A stretch of 64,000 nt of DNA, from NCBI GenBank assembly GCA_900100595.1, contig FMUA01000012.1:39837-103836 (forward strand). The letters are read 5' to 3'. Under the pieces are notes generated by a model. That model had not been told where the DNA came from. It saw only the letters and a program-made list of their open reading frames with translations, and searched no databases. Of this stretch, positions 28,461 to 36,806 are shown piece by piece. The stretch's first letter is position 1, and the number at the start of each line of letters is the position of its first letter. The DNA is from Ruminococcaceae bacterium P7 (GTDB taxonomy: Bacteria; Bacillota; Clostridia; Oscillospirales; Acutalibacteraceae). Both the position numbers and the translations under genes were made by a program.

Positions 28461-28685
28461 TTAATCGTCCGCCTCAAAAACCTTTTCCATCAACGCTCTG
28501 ATTTTCTGACTGCGGCGTTTGGTTTCGTCCGCGTCGAGAAAACAGCTGTTCGTGTTGAAACGAATCACGTCTCCCTCGCGGATTGTCTTGGGAAGCGAAC
28601 TGAGTTCCATCGTGACAAAATCGCCGTTTTCACATTCCAGTACCGCCTTATCCTCCTCGATTCTGTCTATGGTAAATTTTCTCAT
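28461..28685 (-). CDS. DUF3006 family small protein
   Basis: The 74-residue protein starts MRKFTIDRIEEDKAVLECENG, the beta-rich pattern of DUF3006. Its function is unknown. It overlaps the metallo-hydrolase gene by 4 nt (ATGA), a pairing common in Firmicutes, which suggests that the two act together. Confidence 0.85.
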   Translation of the reverse strand: MRKFTIDRIEEDKAVLECENGDFVTMELSSLPKTIREGDVIRFNTNSCFLDADETKRRSQKIRALMEKVFEADD

Positions 28686-29581
28686 TCCTTTGCCCTCCTT
28701 ATACTCACTCCGTCAGTGGCAACACCGATTTTCGTCCCGTCGGTATAGACGGTAACGGTACCGTTCTTGTCGGTGCGGTAAACATCGCAATCCGCCTGCT
28801 TCAACAGCTTGAGCACCGACTGGTGCGGATGACCGTAATCGTTATTCTCTCCGCAGGATATAACCGCAATCTGCGGCTGCACCTTATCCAGAAACGATTG
28901 ATATGTGGCGTTCGCGCTGCCGTGATGACCGACCTTGAGCACATCAGCGCTCATATCGGCGGTAATACTCTCTATTTCATCGCGTTCCGCGTCGCCCATA
29001 AACAAGAACGTCGCGTCCTTGTAATCCAGACGGATTACAAGGGAGTCATTATTGTAGTTATCCTCGCTGATCTCCTGCGGACCGAGGACACGCGCGGAAA
29101 AATCATCGCCGCGAATGATTTTTAAACCCGCTTTCGGATTTTTGACAGTCAGTTCCTTGCTCTCGATGGATTTGAGTAGGTTTTCGTACATCTCCGTATT
29201 GGCGGCGACCTTCGGCATCAGCACGCTTCCGATATTGAAATGGCGCACGATGTAGCTCATGGAACCGATATGGTCGGAATGCGGATGCGTACCGACAAGA
29301 TAATCGATCTTCCGGTAACCGCAACGCTCAATATAGCTGATGATGCCCTCGCCGTGATAGTTCTCTCCTGTGTCAATCAGCATCGTCTTGCCGTTTGGCA
29401 GCTCGATAAACGCCGAATCGCCCTGACCGACGTCGAGAAAATGCACCAAAAGAGTGGGCGTATAGTCCTCTGTAACGGTATACGGCAGGTTATTGAAAAC
29501 CGTTTCAAGATTGCAAGAGCACAACGCGACAAGCATGATCACCGCGAAGAGAGCTGCGGTCAACAGGTTTTTTCTCTTCAT
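28682..29581 (-). CDS. ComEC/Rec2-like metallo-beta-lactamase fold hydrolase, probable lipoprotein
   Basis: The 299-residue protein has an N-terminal hydrophobic segment ending in a lipobox-like LCSC, then HFLDVGQGDSAFIELPNGKTMLIDTG, the metal-binding THPHSDHIG and KVGHHGSANAT, as in the C-terminal domain of ComEC. It would be an extracytoplasmic nuclease- or phosphodiesterase-like enzyme. It lacks the competence channel domain, so it may not serve transformation. Confidence 0.88.
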   Translation of the reverse strand: MKRKNLLTAALFAVIMLVALCSCNLETVFNNLPYTVTEDYTPTLLVHFLDVGQGDSAFIELPNGKTMLIDTGENYHGEGIISYIERCGYRKIDYLVGTHPHSDHIGSMSYIVRHFNIGSVLMPKVAANTEMYENLLKSIESKELTVKNPKAGLKIIRGDDFSARVLGPQEISEDNYNNDSLVIRLDYKDATFLFMGDAERDEIESITADMSADVLKVGHHGSANATYQSFLDKVQPQIAVISCGENNDYGHPHQSVLKLLKQADCDVYRTDKNGTVTVYTDGTKIGVATDGVSIRRAKE

Positions 29582-29601
29582 ATACCCACCTCCCTTTTTT
29601 C

Positions 29602-29630
29602 ATTATACTATATCTTGTGGGTGAATGCAA
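29602..29630 (-). promoter_or_regulatory. Promoter of the metallo-hydrolase/DUF3006 operon
   Basis: On the minus strand TTGCAT and TATAAT are separated by 17 bp. The start codon follows about 20 nt after the -10, with GGGAGG as ribosome site. Confidence 0.7.
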
Positions 29631-29631
29631 C

Positions 29632-29660
29632 AACGCGGACAGCGATTTACTGTCCGCGTT
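29632..29660 (-). terminator. Hairpin after the ABC exporter operon
   Basis: AACGCGGACAG pairs perfectly with CTGTCCGCGTT across 7 bases, right after the exporter stop. The T-tract on the minus side is weak (TGTTGC), so termination may be partial. Confidence 0.6.
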
Positions 29661-29667
29661 CGTTTTA

Positions 29668-31581
29668 TCAGGAGGCGTTTCCCGTATAGAGCTGATAGTA
29701 TTTGCCCTTTTGTTCCAGAAGCTGGTCATGGGTACCGCGTTCGATGATTCTGCCCTGCTCCAGCACAATGATGCAGTCGGAGTTCTTGACCGTCGAGAGA
29801 CGGTGCGCGATGACAAAGGTCGTTCTGTTTTTCATCAGCTTATCCATGCTGTCCTGCACCATGCGCTCGGTGCGGGTATCAATGGAGCTTGTCGCCTCGT
29901 CCAGAATCAGCGCAGGCGGATCCGCGACTGCCGCTCTCGCGATCGCGAGCATCTGACGCTGTCCCTGACTGAGATTGCCGCCGTCCGCCTTGATCACGGT
30001 GTTGTATCCGTCGGGCAGCTGGCGGATAAAGCTGTCGGCATTGGCAAGCTTCGCAGCCGCAATGACCTCCTCGTCAGTCGCGTCCAGTCTGCCGTAGCGG
30101 ATATTCTCCATGATGGTATCGCTGAACAGGTTCGTCTCCTGCAATACGATACCAAGTGAACGGCGCAGGTCGGATTTCTTGATCTTGTTGATATTGATGC
30201 CGTCGTAACGAATTTTTCCGTCCTGAATGTCATAAAAGCGATTGATCAGGTTAGTAATCGTTGTTTTGCCGGCGCCCGTAGAACCGACAAAGGCGATCTT
30301 CTGACCCGGTTCCGCATATATTGAAACGTTGTGCAATACGGTCTTTTCGGCAGTATAGCCGAAGTCGACGTCGTCCATGACCAAAGCGCCCTGCAGACGG
30401 ATGTAATCCACATCACCTGTCGCCTGATGAACATGCTTCCACGCCCATACGCCTGTGCGTTCCTCCGTCTCCGTGAGCTTGCCGTCGACCTCTTTAGCGT
30501 TGACAAGGGTAACGTAGCCGTTATCCTCCTCACCCGGCTCGTCGAGCATCTCAAAGATTCTCTCCGCTCCCGCGAGCGCCATCACGATGCTGTTGATCTG
30601 CTGGCTGACCTGGTTGATCGGCTGGCTGAAGCTCTTGTTGAAGGACAGGAAGCTGACAAGGCTTCCCAGCGTGATGCCGAAAAAGCCGCTTGCCGCCGTC
30701 GCGAGCGCACCGCCGACGATTGCGCAGAGCACATAGCTGAGGTTGCCCATTTGCGCGTTGATCGGCATGAGGATATTGGCGAACATATTGGCGTTGTAGG
30801 AGCTGTGGAACAGGGTATCATTGAGCTCTTTGAACTCCTCAAGGCTCTTCTTCTCATGGTTGAACACCTTGACAACCTTCTGTCCTTTCATCATCTCCTC
30901 AATATAGCCGTTCTGCTTGCCGAGGTCGGTCTGCTGCGCAAGGAAATACTTGCTGCTCTTGGCCATCAGGGACTTGGAAATCATCATTACCGCAAATACC
31001 ATCGCGAGCGTCACAAGCGTGAGCGGTACGCTGATGGCAAACATGCTGATCAGCACCGAAACAATCGTAATGGCGCTGTTGAAAATTTGCGGCATACCCT
31101 GGCTGATCATCTGACGCAGGGTATCGACGTCGTTGGTGTAGACGCTCATGATGTCGCCGTGTGGATGGGTGTCAAAGTATTTGACGGGCAGGCTTTCCAT
31201 ATGCTGAAACAGGTCGCAGCGCAGGTCGCGCATCGTGCCCTGCGTGACGTAAACCATGATCCGCGACTGCGCGTAGTTTGCCAGCGCGCCCATCAGATAG
31301 AATACCGCGACGCGCAATATCGCAAGCAGAAGCGGCGTAAAATCGGGAGTGGGTTGCGATTTCATCGGGACAATGTAATCATCGATCAGGTTCTTGATGA
31401 ACAGCGTTCCCTGAACGCTTGACAAAACGCTGATAATAATGCACACAAAGACTAGGATGAACTGTACCTTGTAGCGTCTGGTAATCAAACCGATCAACCG
31501 CTTGAAGGTCTTGCCCGGGTTTTTGACCTTGGGGCGGGGCTGCATGTTATGTCTGCGGCTTCCACCGGGATGTCCTGCCAT
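29668..31581 (-). CDS. ABC exporter half-transporter with canonical Walker B (heterodimer subunit 2)
   Basis: The 637-residue protein has six transmembrane helices (about 45-340), then an ATPase domain with VGSTGAGKTTI, the signature LSQGQRQ and Walker B LILDEATSS. An unusual insert of about 50 residues precedes the ATPase. The signature is LSQGQ rather than LSGGQ, while the catalytic glutamate is intact; the partner has the reverse pattern. This is the arrangement of heterodimeric multidrug or lipid exporters with one degenerate site. ATG 31581 lies 1 nt after the partner's stop with GGGGGG upstream. The substrate is unknown. Confidence 0.92.
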   Translation of the reverse strand: MAGHPGGSRRHNMQPRPKVKNPGKTFKRLIGLITRRYKVQFILVFVCIIISVLSSVQGTLFIKNLIDDYIVPMKSQPTPDFTPLLLAILRVAVFYLMGALANYAQSRIMVYVTQGTMRDLRCDLFQHMESLPVKYFDTHPHGDIMSVYTNDVDTLRQMISQGMPQIFNSAITIVSVLISMFAISVPLTLVTLAMVFAVMMISKSLMAKSSKYFLAQQTDLGKQNGYIEEMMKGQKVVKVFNHEKKSLEEFKELNDTLFHSSYNANMFANILMPINAQMGNLSYVLCAIVGGALATAASGFFGITLGSLVSFLSFNKSFSQPINQVSQQINSIVMALAGAERIFEMLDEPGEEDNGYVTLVNAKEVDGKLTETEERTGVWAWKHVHQATGDVDYIRLQGALVMDDVDFGYTAEKTVLHNVSIYAEPGQKIAFVGSTGAGKTTITNLINRFYDIQDGKIRYDGININKIKKSDLRRSLGIVLQETNLFSDTIMENIRYGRLDATDEEVIAAAKLANADSFIRQLPDGYNTVIKADGGNLSQGQRQMLAIARAAVADPPALILDEATSSIDTRTERMVQDSMDKLMKNRTTFVIAHRLSTVKNSDCIIVLEQGRIIERGTHDQLLEQKGKYYQLYTGNAS

Positions 31582-31582
31582 A

Positions 31583-33331
31583 TTAGTTGCCCCCCTTCTT
31601 GTCGAAATCACCGCTGCCGACAGTCTGCTCGATATAGGTCTCCGAATACGCCGGACAGGTTTTCATCAGCTCGTCGTGGTTGCCGACGGCGGATATTTTG
31701 CCGTTTTCCATTACCACGATGCGGTCGGCGTTCGCGACGCCCGAAATACGCTGGGTAATAATGAGCTTGGTAGTGTCGGGGATTTCCTCGTCAAACGCCT
31801 TGCGGATCCTCGCGTCGGTCGCGGTATCGACCGCAGAGGTGGAATCGTCGAGAATGAGGATCTTCGGCTTTTTGAGCAAGGCTCTGGCGATACAAAGCCG
31901 CTGCTTCTGACCGCCCGAGACGTTGGTGCCTCCCTGCTCGATTCTCGTATTGTAGCCGTCGGGGAAGGCTTCGATAAAGTCATCCGCGCACGCGAGCTTA
32001 CATGCGTTGATACATTCCTCCTCAGTAGCGTTTTCATTGCCCCAGCGGAGGTTGTCGAGTATCGTGCCGCTGAACAGCACATTCTTCTGCAGCACAACGG
32101 CGACTTCGTCGCGCAGAGTTTCGAGGTCATAGGAACGGACGTCCTTGCCGCCGACCTTAACGCTGCCCTCGTTAACGTCGTACAGTCTGCCGATCAGGTT
32201 GACAAGACTGGTCTTGGAGCTGCCCGTACCGCCGACGATGCCGATGGTCTCACCCGACTTGATGTGAAGATTGATATTGCTGAGAATGGGACGCTCGCTC
32301 TTTTCACTGTAGCTGAACGACACATTCTCAAAATCAATACTGCCGTCCGGAACGGTATAGTCGGGGTTTTCGGGATTGGACAGCGTTGATTTCTCATTGA
32401 GTACACCCGCGATCCGCTTGGCGCTGGCAAGCGACATAGTCAGCATGACGACGATAAAGGCAAGCATCATCAGACTCATGAGGATCTGCATACAATAGGT
32501 GAGCATTGTCGTCAGCTCGCCCGTCGTCAGCTCGCTTCCGACGATCATCAGCGCGCCGAACCAGCTGATGGCAATGATGCTGCCGTAAACAGTCAGCATC
32601 ATCAGCGGAGAAACGGCTACCATCAGGTTTTCCGCCTTGACAAAGAGCCTGTAGAGGTTATTCGCCGCCTTGTTGAACTTGCCGACCTCGTGCTTCTCGC
32701 GGACAAATGCCTTGACCACGCGGATAGAGGAAACATTTTCCTGCACGCTTGCGTTCAGGTCATCATAACGCTCAAACACCTTGCTGAAATACTTGTAGGT
32801 GCGGATGGTGATGAACGCCATCACGGCGGCAAGAAAGATAACCGCGATCAGATAGACGCTCGCAAGCTTTGCGTTGATCAGCATCGCCATTGTCATCGCC
32901 GCAATGAGGTTGACGGGAGCGCGGAAGCAGATGCGCAGAAGCATCTGGTAGGAGTTCTGAATATTGGTCACGTCCGTCGTCATGTGCGTGACAAGACCCG
33001 CTGTGGAGTACTTGTCGATATTCGCGAACGAAAAGGACTGGATGTTCTCAAACATCGCCAGACGGAGATTTTTCGCAAAGCCCGCCGACGCCTTTGCGCC
33101 GTATACGCCGCCCATAAAGCCGGCGAAAAGCGCGATCAGCGCGCACAGGAGCATCCACAGTCCCGTGATGATGATGTGCTGCATATTGCCCTTGTTGATG
33201 CCGTCATCGATCATGGTCGCCATCAGCAGCGGGATTATCGTCTCCATCACGACCTCCAGAACCATAAACAGAGGTGTGAGAAGCGATTCCCTGATAAAGC
33301 CCTTGATATGCACAGCCAGGGTTTTAATCAT
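31583..33331 (-). CDS. ABC exporter half-transporter with degenerate Walker B (heterodimer subunit 1)
   Basis: The 582-residue protein has six membrane helices and an ATPase domain with GIVGGTGSSKTSL, the canonical-type signature VSGGQKQR and Walker B LILDDSTSAVD. The catalytic glutamate is replaced by aspartate, so its own Walker A/B site should hydrolyse ATP poorly, complementing subunit 2. ATG 33331 follows AGGAG; a 57-codon upstream extension covers the promoter and is not used. The pair forms a two-gene operon. Confidence 0.92.
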   Translation of the reverse strand: MIKTLAVHIKGFIRESLLTPLFMVLEVVMETIIPLLMATMIDDGINKGNMQHIIITGLWMLLCALIALFAGFMGGVYGAKASAGFAKNLRLAMFENIQSFSFANIDKYSTAGLVTHMTTDVTNIQNSYQMLLRICFRAPVNLIAAMTMAMLINAKLASVYLIAVIFLAAVMAFITIRTYKYFSKVFERYDDLNASVQENVSSIRVVKAFVREKHEVGKFNKAANNLYRLFVKAENLMVAVSPLMMLTVYGSIIAISWFGALMIVGSELTTGELTTMLTYCMQILMSLMMLAFIVVMLTMSLASAKRIAGVLNEKSTLSNPENPDYTVPDGSIDFENVSFSYSEKSERPILSNINLHIKSGETIGIVGGTGSSKTSLVNLIGRLYDVNEGSVKVGGKDVRSYDLETLRDEVAVVLQKNVLFSGTILDNLRWGNENATEEECINACKLACADDFIEAFPDGYNTRIEQGGTNVSGGQKQRLCIARALLKKPKILILDDSTSAVDTATDARIRKAFDEEIPDTTKLIITQRISGVANADRIVVMENGKISAVGNHDELMKTCPAYSETYIEQTVGSGDFDKKGGN

Positions 33332-33377
33332 GTGATTTCTCCTTTCTTCATGTGGATTTTTTACATTACTTTCCTCT

Positions 33378-33406
33378 ATTGTAACGCAAAAATTATGGAA
33401 TATCAA
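33378..33406 (-). promoter_or_regulatory. Promoter of the ABC exporter operon
   Basis: On the minus strand TTGATA and TACAAT are 17 bp apart, and the ATG follows about 47 nt after the -10. Confidence 0.65.
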
Positions 33407-33409
33407 GTG

Positions 33410-33452
33410 CCTGAAAAAAGAAAAACCTGGAACAATCATCACTGCTCCAAGT
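33410..33452 (-). terminator. Intrinsic terminator of the methyltransferase-to-kinase operon
   Basis: On the minus strand ACTTGGAGCA pairs with TGTTCCAGGT (with G-U pairs) followed by TTTTTCTTTTTTC. It overlaps the last codons of the HPr-kinase-like gene. Confidence 0.75.
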
Positions 33453-34149
33453 TTTGAATCGCGCGGTAAGCCGTCTCCGCTGCGGAAATATCCATGTTGC
33501 ATGTCAGGACAAGAAATTTCGCCCCTGCGATCAGCTTATCAAAATTATCCAGCATCATCTCCGCCGTTTCAAATCCGACGGTGCGTGCCGTCTGGAAATA
33601 CAAACGCTGAATCACATCCTTGGCTGTCGGGACACGGACGGCGTTTTCCTCTCCGCGTTCTATAAAAATGATCGCGCCGAGAGGGTAGTTTTCGTTGAGG
33701 GCGATCCCCGAACCGCCGTCAAAGGGCGTGCCGCAGGCGACGATTCCGTCATCACAGATGCGGACAACGGGCTTGTCGTCGTTCATAATATGCACCCTGT
33801 CTCCAAACCTTTTGAGCCATAAACGGGTGTGAGTGGATTTTCCGACGCCCGAATTTGCCGAAAACAGATATGCCTTTCCGTCCAGCACCAACGCGGAGGA
33901 ATGAACCAGCATCGTATCAAACCGGATCGCCCTTCGGTTGAACGCGGAGGACACCGCCAAGCCTTCCGCATCCTCTATGGCAGTTCCCTTGACCATTTTT
34001 CGCAGCAGAGACTGAATATACGCATCATCCATTTCGATACGGATATCCGTTTCTCTGTTTCCTTCATACGCGAACGGTGCGGCGAGTTTTTTTAGGGATT
34101 CGTATTTCGGCTCAAACTCCGTCACCAAATCCGCAATCAAGTATCTCAT
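33439..34149 (-). CDS. HPr-kinase-like P-loop protein
   Basis: The 236-residue protein has a Walker A FSANSGVGKSTHTRLW at about 95 and a following NDDKPVV, resembling HPr kinase/PEPCK-type folds. Proteins of this subgroup are found in RiPP gene clusters, including lasso peptide kinases, and as stand-alone genes in Clostridia. The ATG at 34149 overlaps the YihY stop by 4 nt; an upstream 34-codon extension is not used. A serine kinase role is inferred. No HPr or sugar-uptake gene is nearby. A PqqD-like gene lies at 56235, but far away. Confidence 0.72.
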   Translation of the reverse strand: MRYLIADLVTEFEPKYESLKKLAAPFAYEGNRETDIRIEMDDAYIQSLLRKMVKGTAIEDAEGLAVSSAFNRRAIRFDTMLVHSSALVLDGKAYLFSANSGVGKSTHTRLWLKRFGDRVHIMNDDKPVVRICDDGIVACGTPFDGGSGIALNENYPLGAIIFIERGEENAVRVPTAKDVIQRLYFQTARTVGFETAEMMLDNFDKLIAGAKFLVLTCNMDISAAETAYRAIQNLEQ

Positions 34150-35027
34150 TTTTTCTTCTTCCTTTTTCTGCGGAGCCATCCGAAAAAGCTGCGGATCTCT
34201 CCGTGATAATAGCGGTTGATCTCTGCTCCCAGCAGCATGCACACCAGACAAAAATACATCCAGACCATGACCACTGCCAGCTTGGTCAGGCTGCCGTAGA
34301 TGGAAAAGCCGTTGAAATCATCGACGTATATCGAGATTCCCAGCGAAAGCGCCAGCCACGAAACCGCGCAGAAAAACGCCCCGGGGAGCTGATAGAGAAA
34401 GCCGTATTTTTTCCGCTCCGCGCGGGTCAGGTTGGGTACGTTGCGGTAAATCATTGCGAACAGCACTACCAGATAGACAAAAATAATCTCAAAACGGAGA
34501 TGATAGAACACCCCGAATATGCCGGGGATCTTGATGTGGTACTCCCTCAGCAAACCGTTGATGGTGGAACCGAGCACCACAATCAGCATGGTGGCAAGCA
34601 GAATCAGAATAAAAACAACCGTGTAAAGCATGGAACGGATGCGCAGAACCAGCCAATTGCGGTTTTCGTAGGTTTCATGCACGCGGTTCAGACCGTTGGT
34701 GATCGCCTGTATCCCCTTTGCCGCCGACCAAAGCGTGACGATGATCGCGACCAGACTGACGCCCGTCGCGCTCTCGTATACGTTGCTCATAAACTGCGCA
34801 AAGGATTGTGACACTTCCTCGTTAAAAACGATGCTGAAAAAGCTGTTGAGCGTTTCAACGGGAATATGCAGATTCTGCAGAATGGATACGCCGAATATCG
34901 CCAGCGGCACCGCTGAGAGGAGCAAAAAGAATGCCGACTGTCCGGCGATCGCGTAGATATTGTCATGCGTCAGTTTGTTGAGGAACGGCTTGAGCCAGCG
35001 GTAAATACGCATGATTAACTGTATCAT
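34146..35027 (-). CDS. YihY/BrkB family membrane protein
   Basis: The 293-residue protein has about six transmembrane helices and the family pattern NIYAIAGQSAFFLLLSAVPL, TLWSAAKGIQAITNGLN and GSLTKLAVVMVWMYFCL. Older annotation as ribonuclease BN is not supported for this family. Its function is unknown, possibly in the cell envelope or transport. It ends in a lysine/arginine-rich tail and couples to the kinase-like gene. Confidence 0.9.
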   Translation of the reverse strand: MIQLIMRIYRWLKPFLNKLTHDNIYAIAGQSAFFLLLSAVPLAIFGVSILQNLHIPVETLNSFFSIVFNEEVSQSFAQFMSNVYESATGVSLVAIIVTLWSAAKGIQAITNGLNRVHETYENRNWLVLRIRSMLYTVVFILILLATMLIVVLGSTINGLLREYHIKIPGIFGVFYHLRFEIIFVYLVVLFAMIYRNVPNLTRAERKKYGFLYQLPGAFFCAVSWLALSLGISIYVDDFNGFSIYGSLTKLAVVMVWMYFCLVCMLLGAEINRYYHGEIRSFFGWLRRKRKKKK

Positions 35028-35030
35028 AGG

Positions 35031-35795
35031 TTAATTCCCATCTTTTCTGGACTGGACATCATAGGATATCCGTGCTGCGGTGCGCTCGCCGACAAAATGC
35101 GAGAAAAATTTGACAGCCTTCATTCCGAAGCCCGGGATGATTACCATTTTTCCCTGCCGCGCCTTGTCAAAAGCATACCGCGCCACATCGCGGGCATTGA
35201 GCCCTTTGATCGAAAAGCGGACATTTGCCGCGTCATTAAAGCCCGTCTCTACGGGTCCCGGACAGAGAACGGAGATTTTTACCTTGCTTCCGTCGCGGCG
35301 CAGCTCCTCATGGATGCCCTCGGTCAGACGGACGACATAGTTTTTCGAGGCGTAGTAGCTCGAAAAGGTCGGTCCCGCCGAAAAGCCCGCCATAGAACCG
35401 ACGTTGAGTATCAATCCGCTGCCGCGCTTGAGCATGTCCTGCAGATACAGCTTCGTGAGAATGTGCAGTGAGGAGATGTTGGTGTGGACCAGCTGCAGCT
35501 CGCGCTCCAGCGGTACCTCCGCAAACTTTCCGTACACGCCAAAGCCCGCGTTGTTGATCAGCACATCGATTACCTCGCCGTCCAGCGCAAGATGCTCGTA
35601 CAGGTCGAAGGCGTCGTGCTCGCGGGACAAATCAAGGGTAATCACGCGCACGCTGACGTTGGACAGCTCGTCTCTGAGCTTGTACAGCTCTTCGGTACGG
35701 CGCGCGCAAACAATCAAATCATAGCCGAGCTCCGCGAGATAGCGGGCAAATTCTCTGCCGATGCCCGAGCTTGCACCTGTAATTAACGCTTTCAT
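35031..35795 (-). CDS. Short-chain dehydrogenase/reductase
   Basis: The 254-residue protein has TGASSGIGREFA, the NNAG motif, catalytic YYASKNYV (YxxxK) and an SDR C-terminus with PGPVETGF. ATG 35795 with AGGAG is used; it lies two bases after the methyltransferase stop. The substrate is unknown. Confidence 0.92.
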   Translation of the reverse strand: MKALITGASSGIGREFARYLAELGYDLIVCARRTEELYKLRDELSNVSVRVITLDLSREHDAFDLYEHLALDGEVIDVLINNAGFGVYGKFAEVPLERELQLVHTNISSLHILTKLYLQDMLKRGSGLILNVGSMAGFSAGPTFSSYYASKNYVVRLTEGIHEELRRDGSKVKISVLCPGPVETGFNDAANVRFSIKGLNARDVARYAFDKARQGKMVIIPGFGMKAVKFFSHFVGERTAARISYDVQSRKDGN

Positions 35796-35797
35796 CC

Positions 35798-36427
35798 TTA
35801 CTCCTTTTCCGCAATCGCGCACAGCCATGTGGTGCCGCTTTTAACGTGTGAACGGATATTGAGATAGCCCGCGCGGAACAGCATGTCCTCGATTCCCTCG
35901 CGGCTGACCGCCTCGATGCCGAGACGGTTCTCCACCGACTTCCATTTGTCGGGGTTATTTTCGTCCTGCAGCATCTCAAAGACAAGCAGAATTCTGCCGC
36001 CGCGCTTGAGGACGCGGTAAATCTCTTTCAGGTCGCCGAGCTTGTCAGGCCAGAAATAATAGGTTTCCACCGCGACGACCGCGTTAAACTTTTCATCCTC
36101 GAACGGGAGCGCGGATACCGCCGCCTGCGAAATGCTCGCCCGACCGCAGAGCACGTTTTTATGATTGAGCTTCTGCGCCTTTTTGACGCACAGCTCGGAA
36201 TAGTCGATGCCGTACACCTTGCCGCTGCCGACAAGGTCACAGAGCTTTGAGACGGTTCTTCCGCCGCCGCAGCCTACGTCCAGCACGCGGCTGCCGTTTT
36301 CTATCGGAAAGTGCGCCAAAGCCCAGTCGGTCAGTTCACTATGACCTTTGTTCATGGAGCGGATCATCAGCTTGCCCCAGAAGCCCTCCGGCTTAACAGC
36401 GTTTTCTGTCAGCTTGTGATATTTCAT
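35798..36427 (-). CDS. Class I SAM-dependent methyltransferase
   Basis: The 209-residue protein has the SAM motif VLDVGCGGGRTVSKL, then GIDYSELCVKKAQ and LKRGGRILLVFE. It methylates an unidentified small molecule or lipid. It is the first gene of an operon with the dehydrogenase, YihY and kinase-like genes, under a good promoter. Confidence 0.92.
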   Translation of the reverse strand: MKYHKLTENAVKPEGFWGKLMIRSMNKGHSELTDWALAHFPIENGSRVLDVGCGGGRTVSKLCDLVGSGKVYGIDYSELCVKKAQKLNHKNVLCGRASISQAAVSALPFEDEKFNAVVAVETYYFWPDKLGDLKEIYRVLKRGGRILLVFEMLQDENNPDKWKSVENRLGIEAVSREGIEDMLFRAGYLNIRSHVKSGTTWLCAIAEKE

Positions 36428-36450
36428 ATGCCTTCACTTCCTTTAGTTCT

Positions 36451-36479
36451 ATTATAGTCGTTCACATGGGAGAGGTCAA
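36451..36479 (-). promoter_or_regulatory. Promoter of the methyltransferase operon
   Basis: On the minus strand TTGACC and TATAAT are separated by 17 bp, about 24 nt before the ATG. Confidence 0.8.
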
Positions 36480-36558
36480 GAGAAATCATCTCCTAAATTT
36501 TTCATGAATCTGACATCGTTCCGCCAAAGATCCGAAGGCGTCTAGATTTTTCAATACA

Positions 36559-36727
36559 TTAAGGGAACCTCTAAAAATTCCCTACCGCGCATAAGCACGA
36601 AATCTTCACGGCATAATCTTGCCAAAACGCCTTGAAATACGTCAGTATTCCTGCGGCGTTTTGACAATATTCTGCCATAAATCTTCTGTACTTCTGCACG
36701 ACATTGAATTATTAGAGATTCCCTTAA
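36559..36727. repeat. MITE-like long inverted-repeat element with TTAA ends
   Basis: The 169-bp element begins TTAAGGGAACCTCTAAAAAT and ends with the near reverse complement (TTATTAGAGATTCCCTTAA). The complementarity runs inward through the whole unit, including CCAAAACGCC/GGCGTTTTG around a central 23-bp spacer, so the transcript would fold into one long hairpin. It contains no convincing ORF. It has the form of a miniature inverted-repeat transposable element, or a structured intergenic repeat. Confidence 0.75.
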
Positions 36728-36732
36728 GAAAC

Positions 36733-36756
36733 GCCCTCCGCGTGAGAGCGGAGGGC
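36733..36756 (-). terminator. GC-rich hairpin after the LRR-dockerin gene
   Basis: GCCCTCCGC pairs perfectly with GCGGAGGGC. On the minus strand it is followed by GTTTCTT, a modest T-tract, 50 bp after the stop. Confidence 0.65.
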
Positions 36757-36806
36757 AATGGAGGTATGGGATGGTGCGTAAGCACCTTATTATCCGATTT
36801 TTTGTA

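Noticed and set aside
30331..31422. Plus-strand frame of 363 codons opposite the ABC transporter gene
   Set aside because: Antisense to clear ABC transporter motifs; H/R/D-rich low-complexity translation without known motifs.
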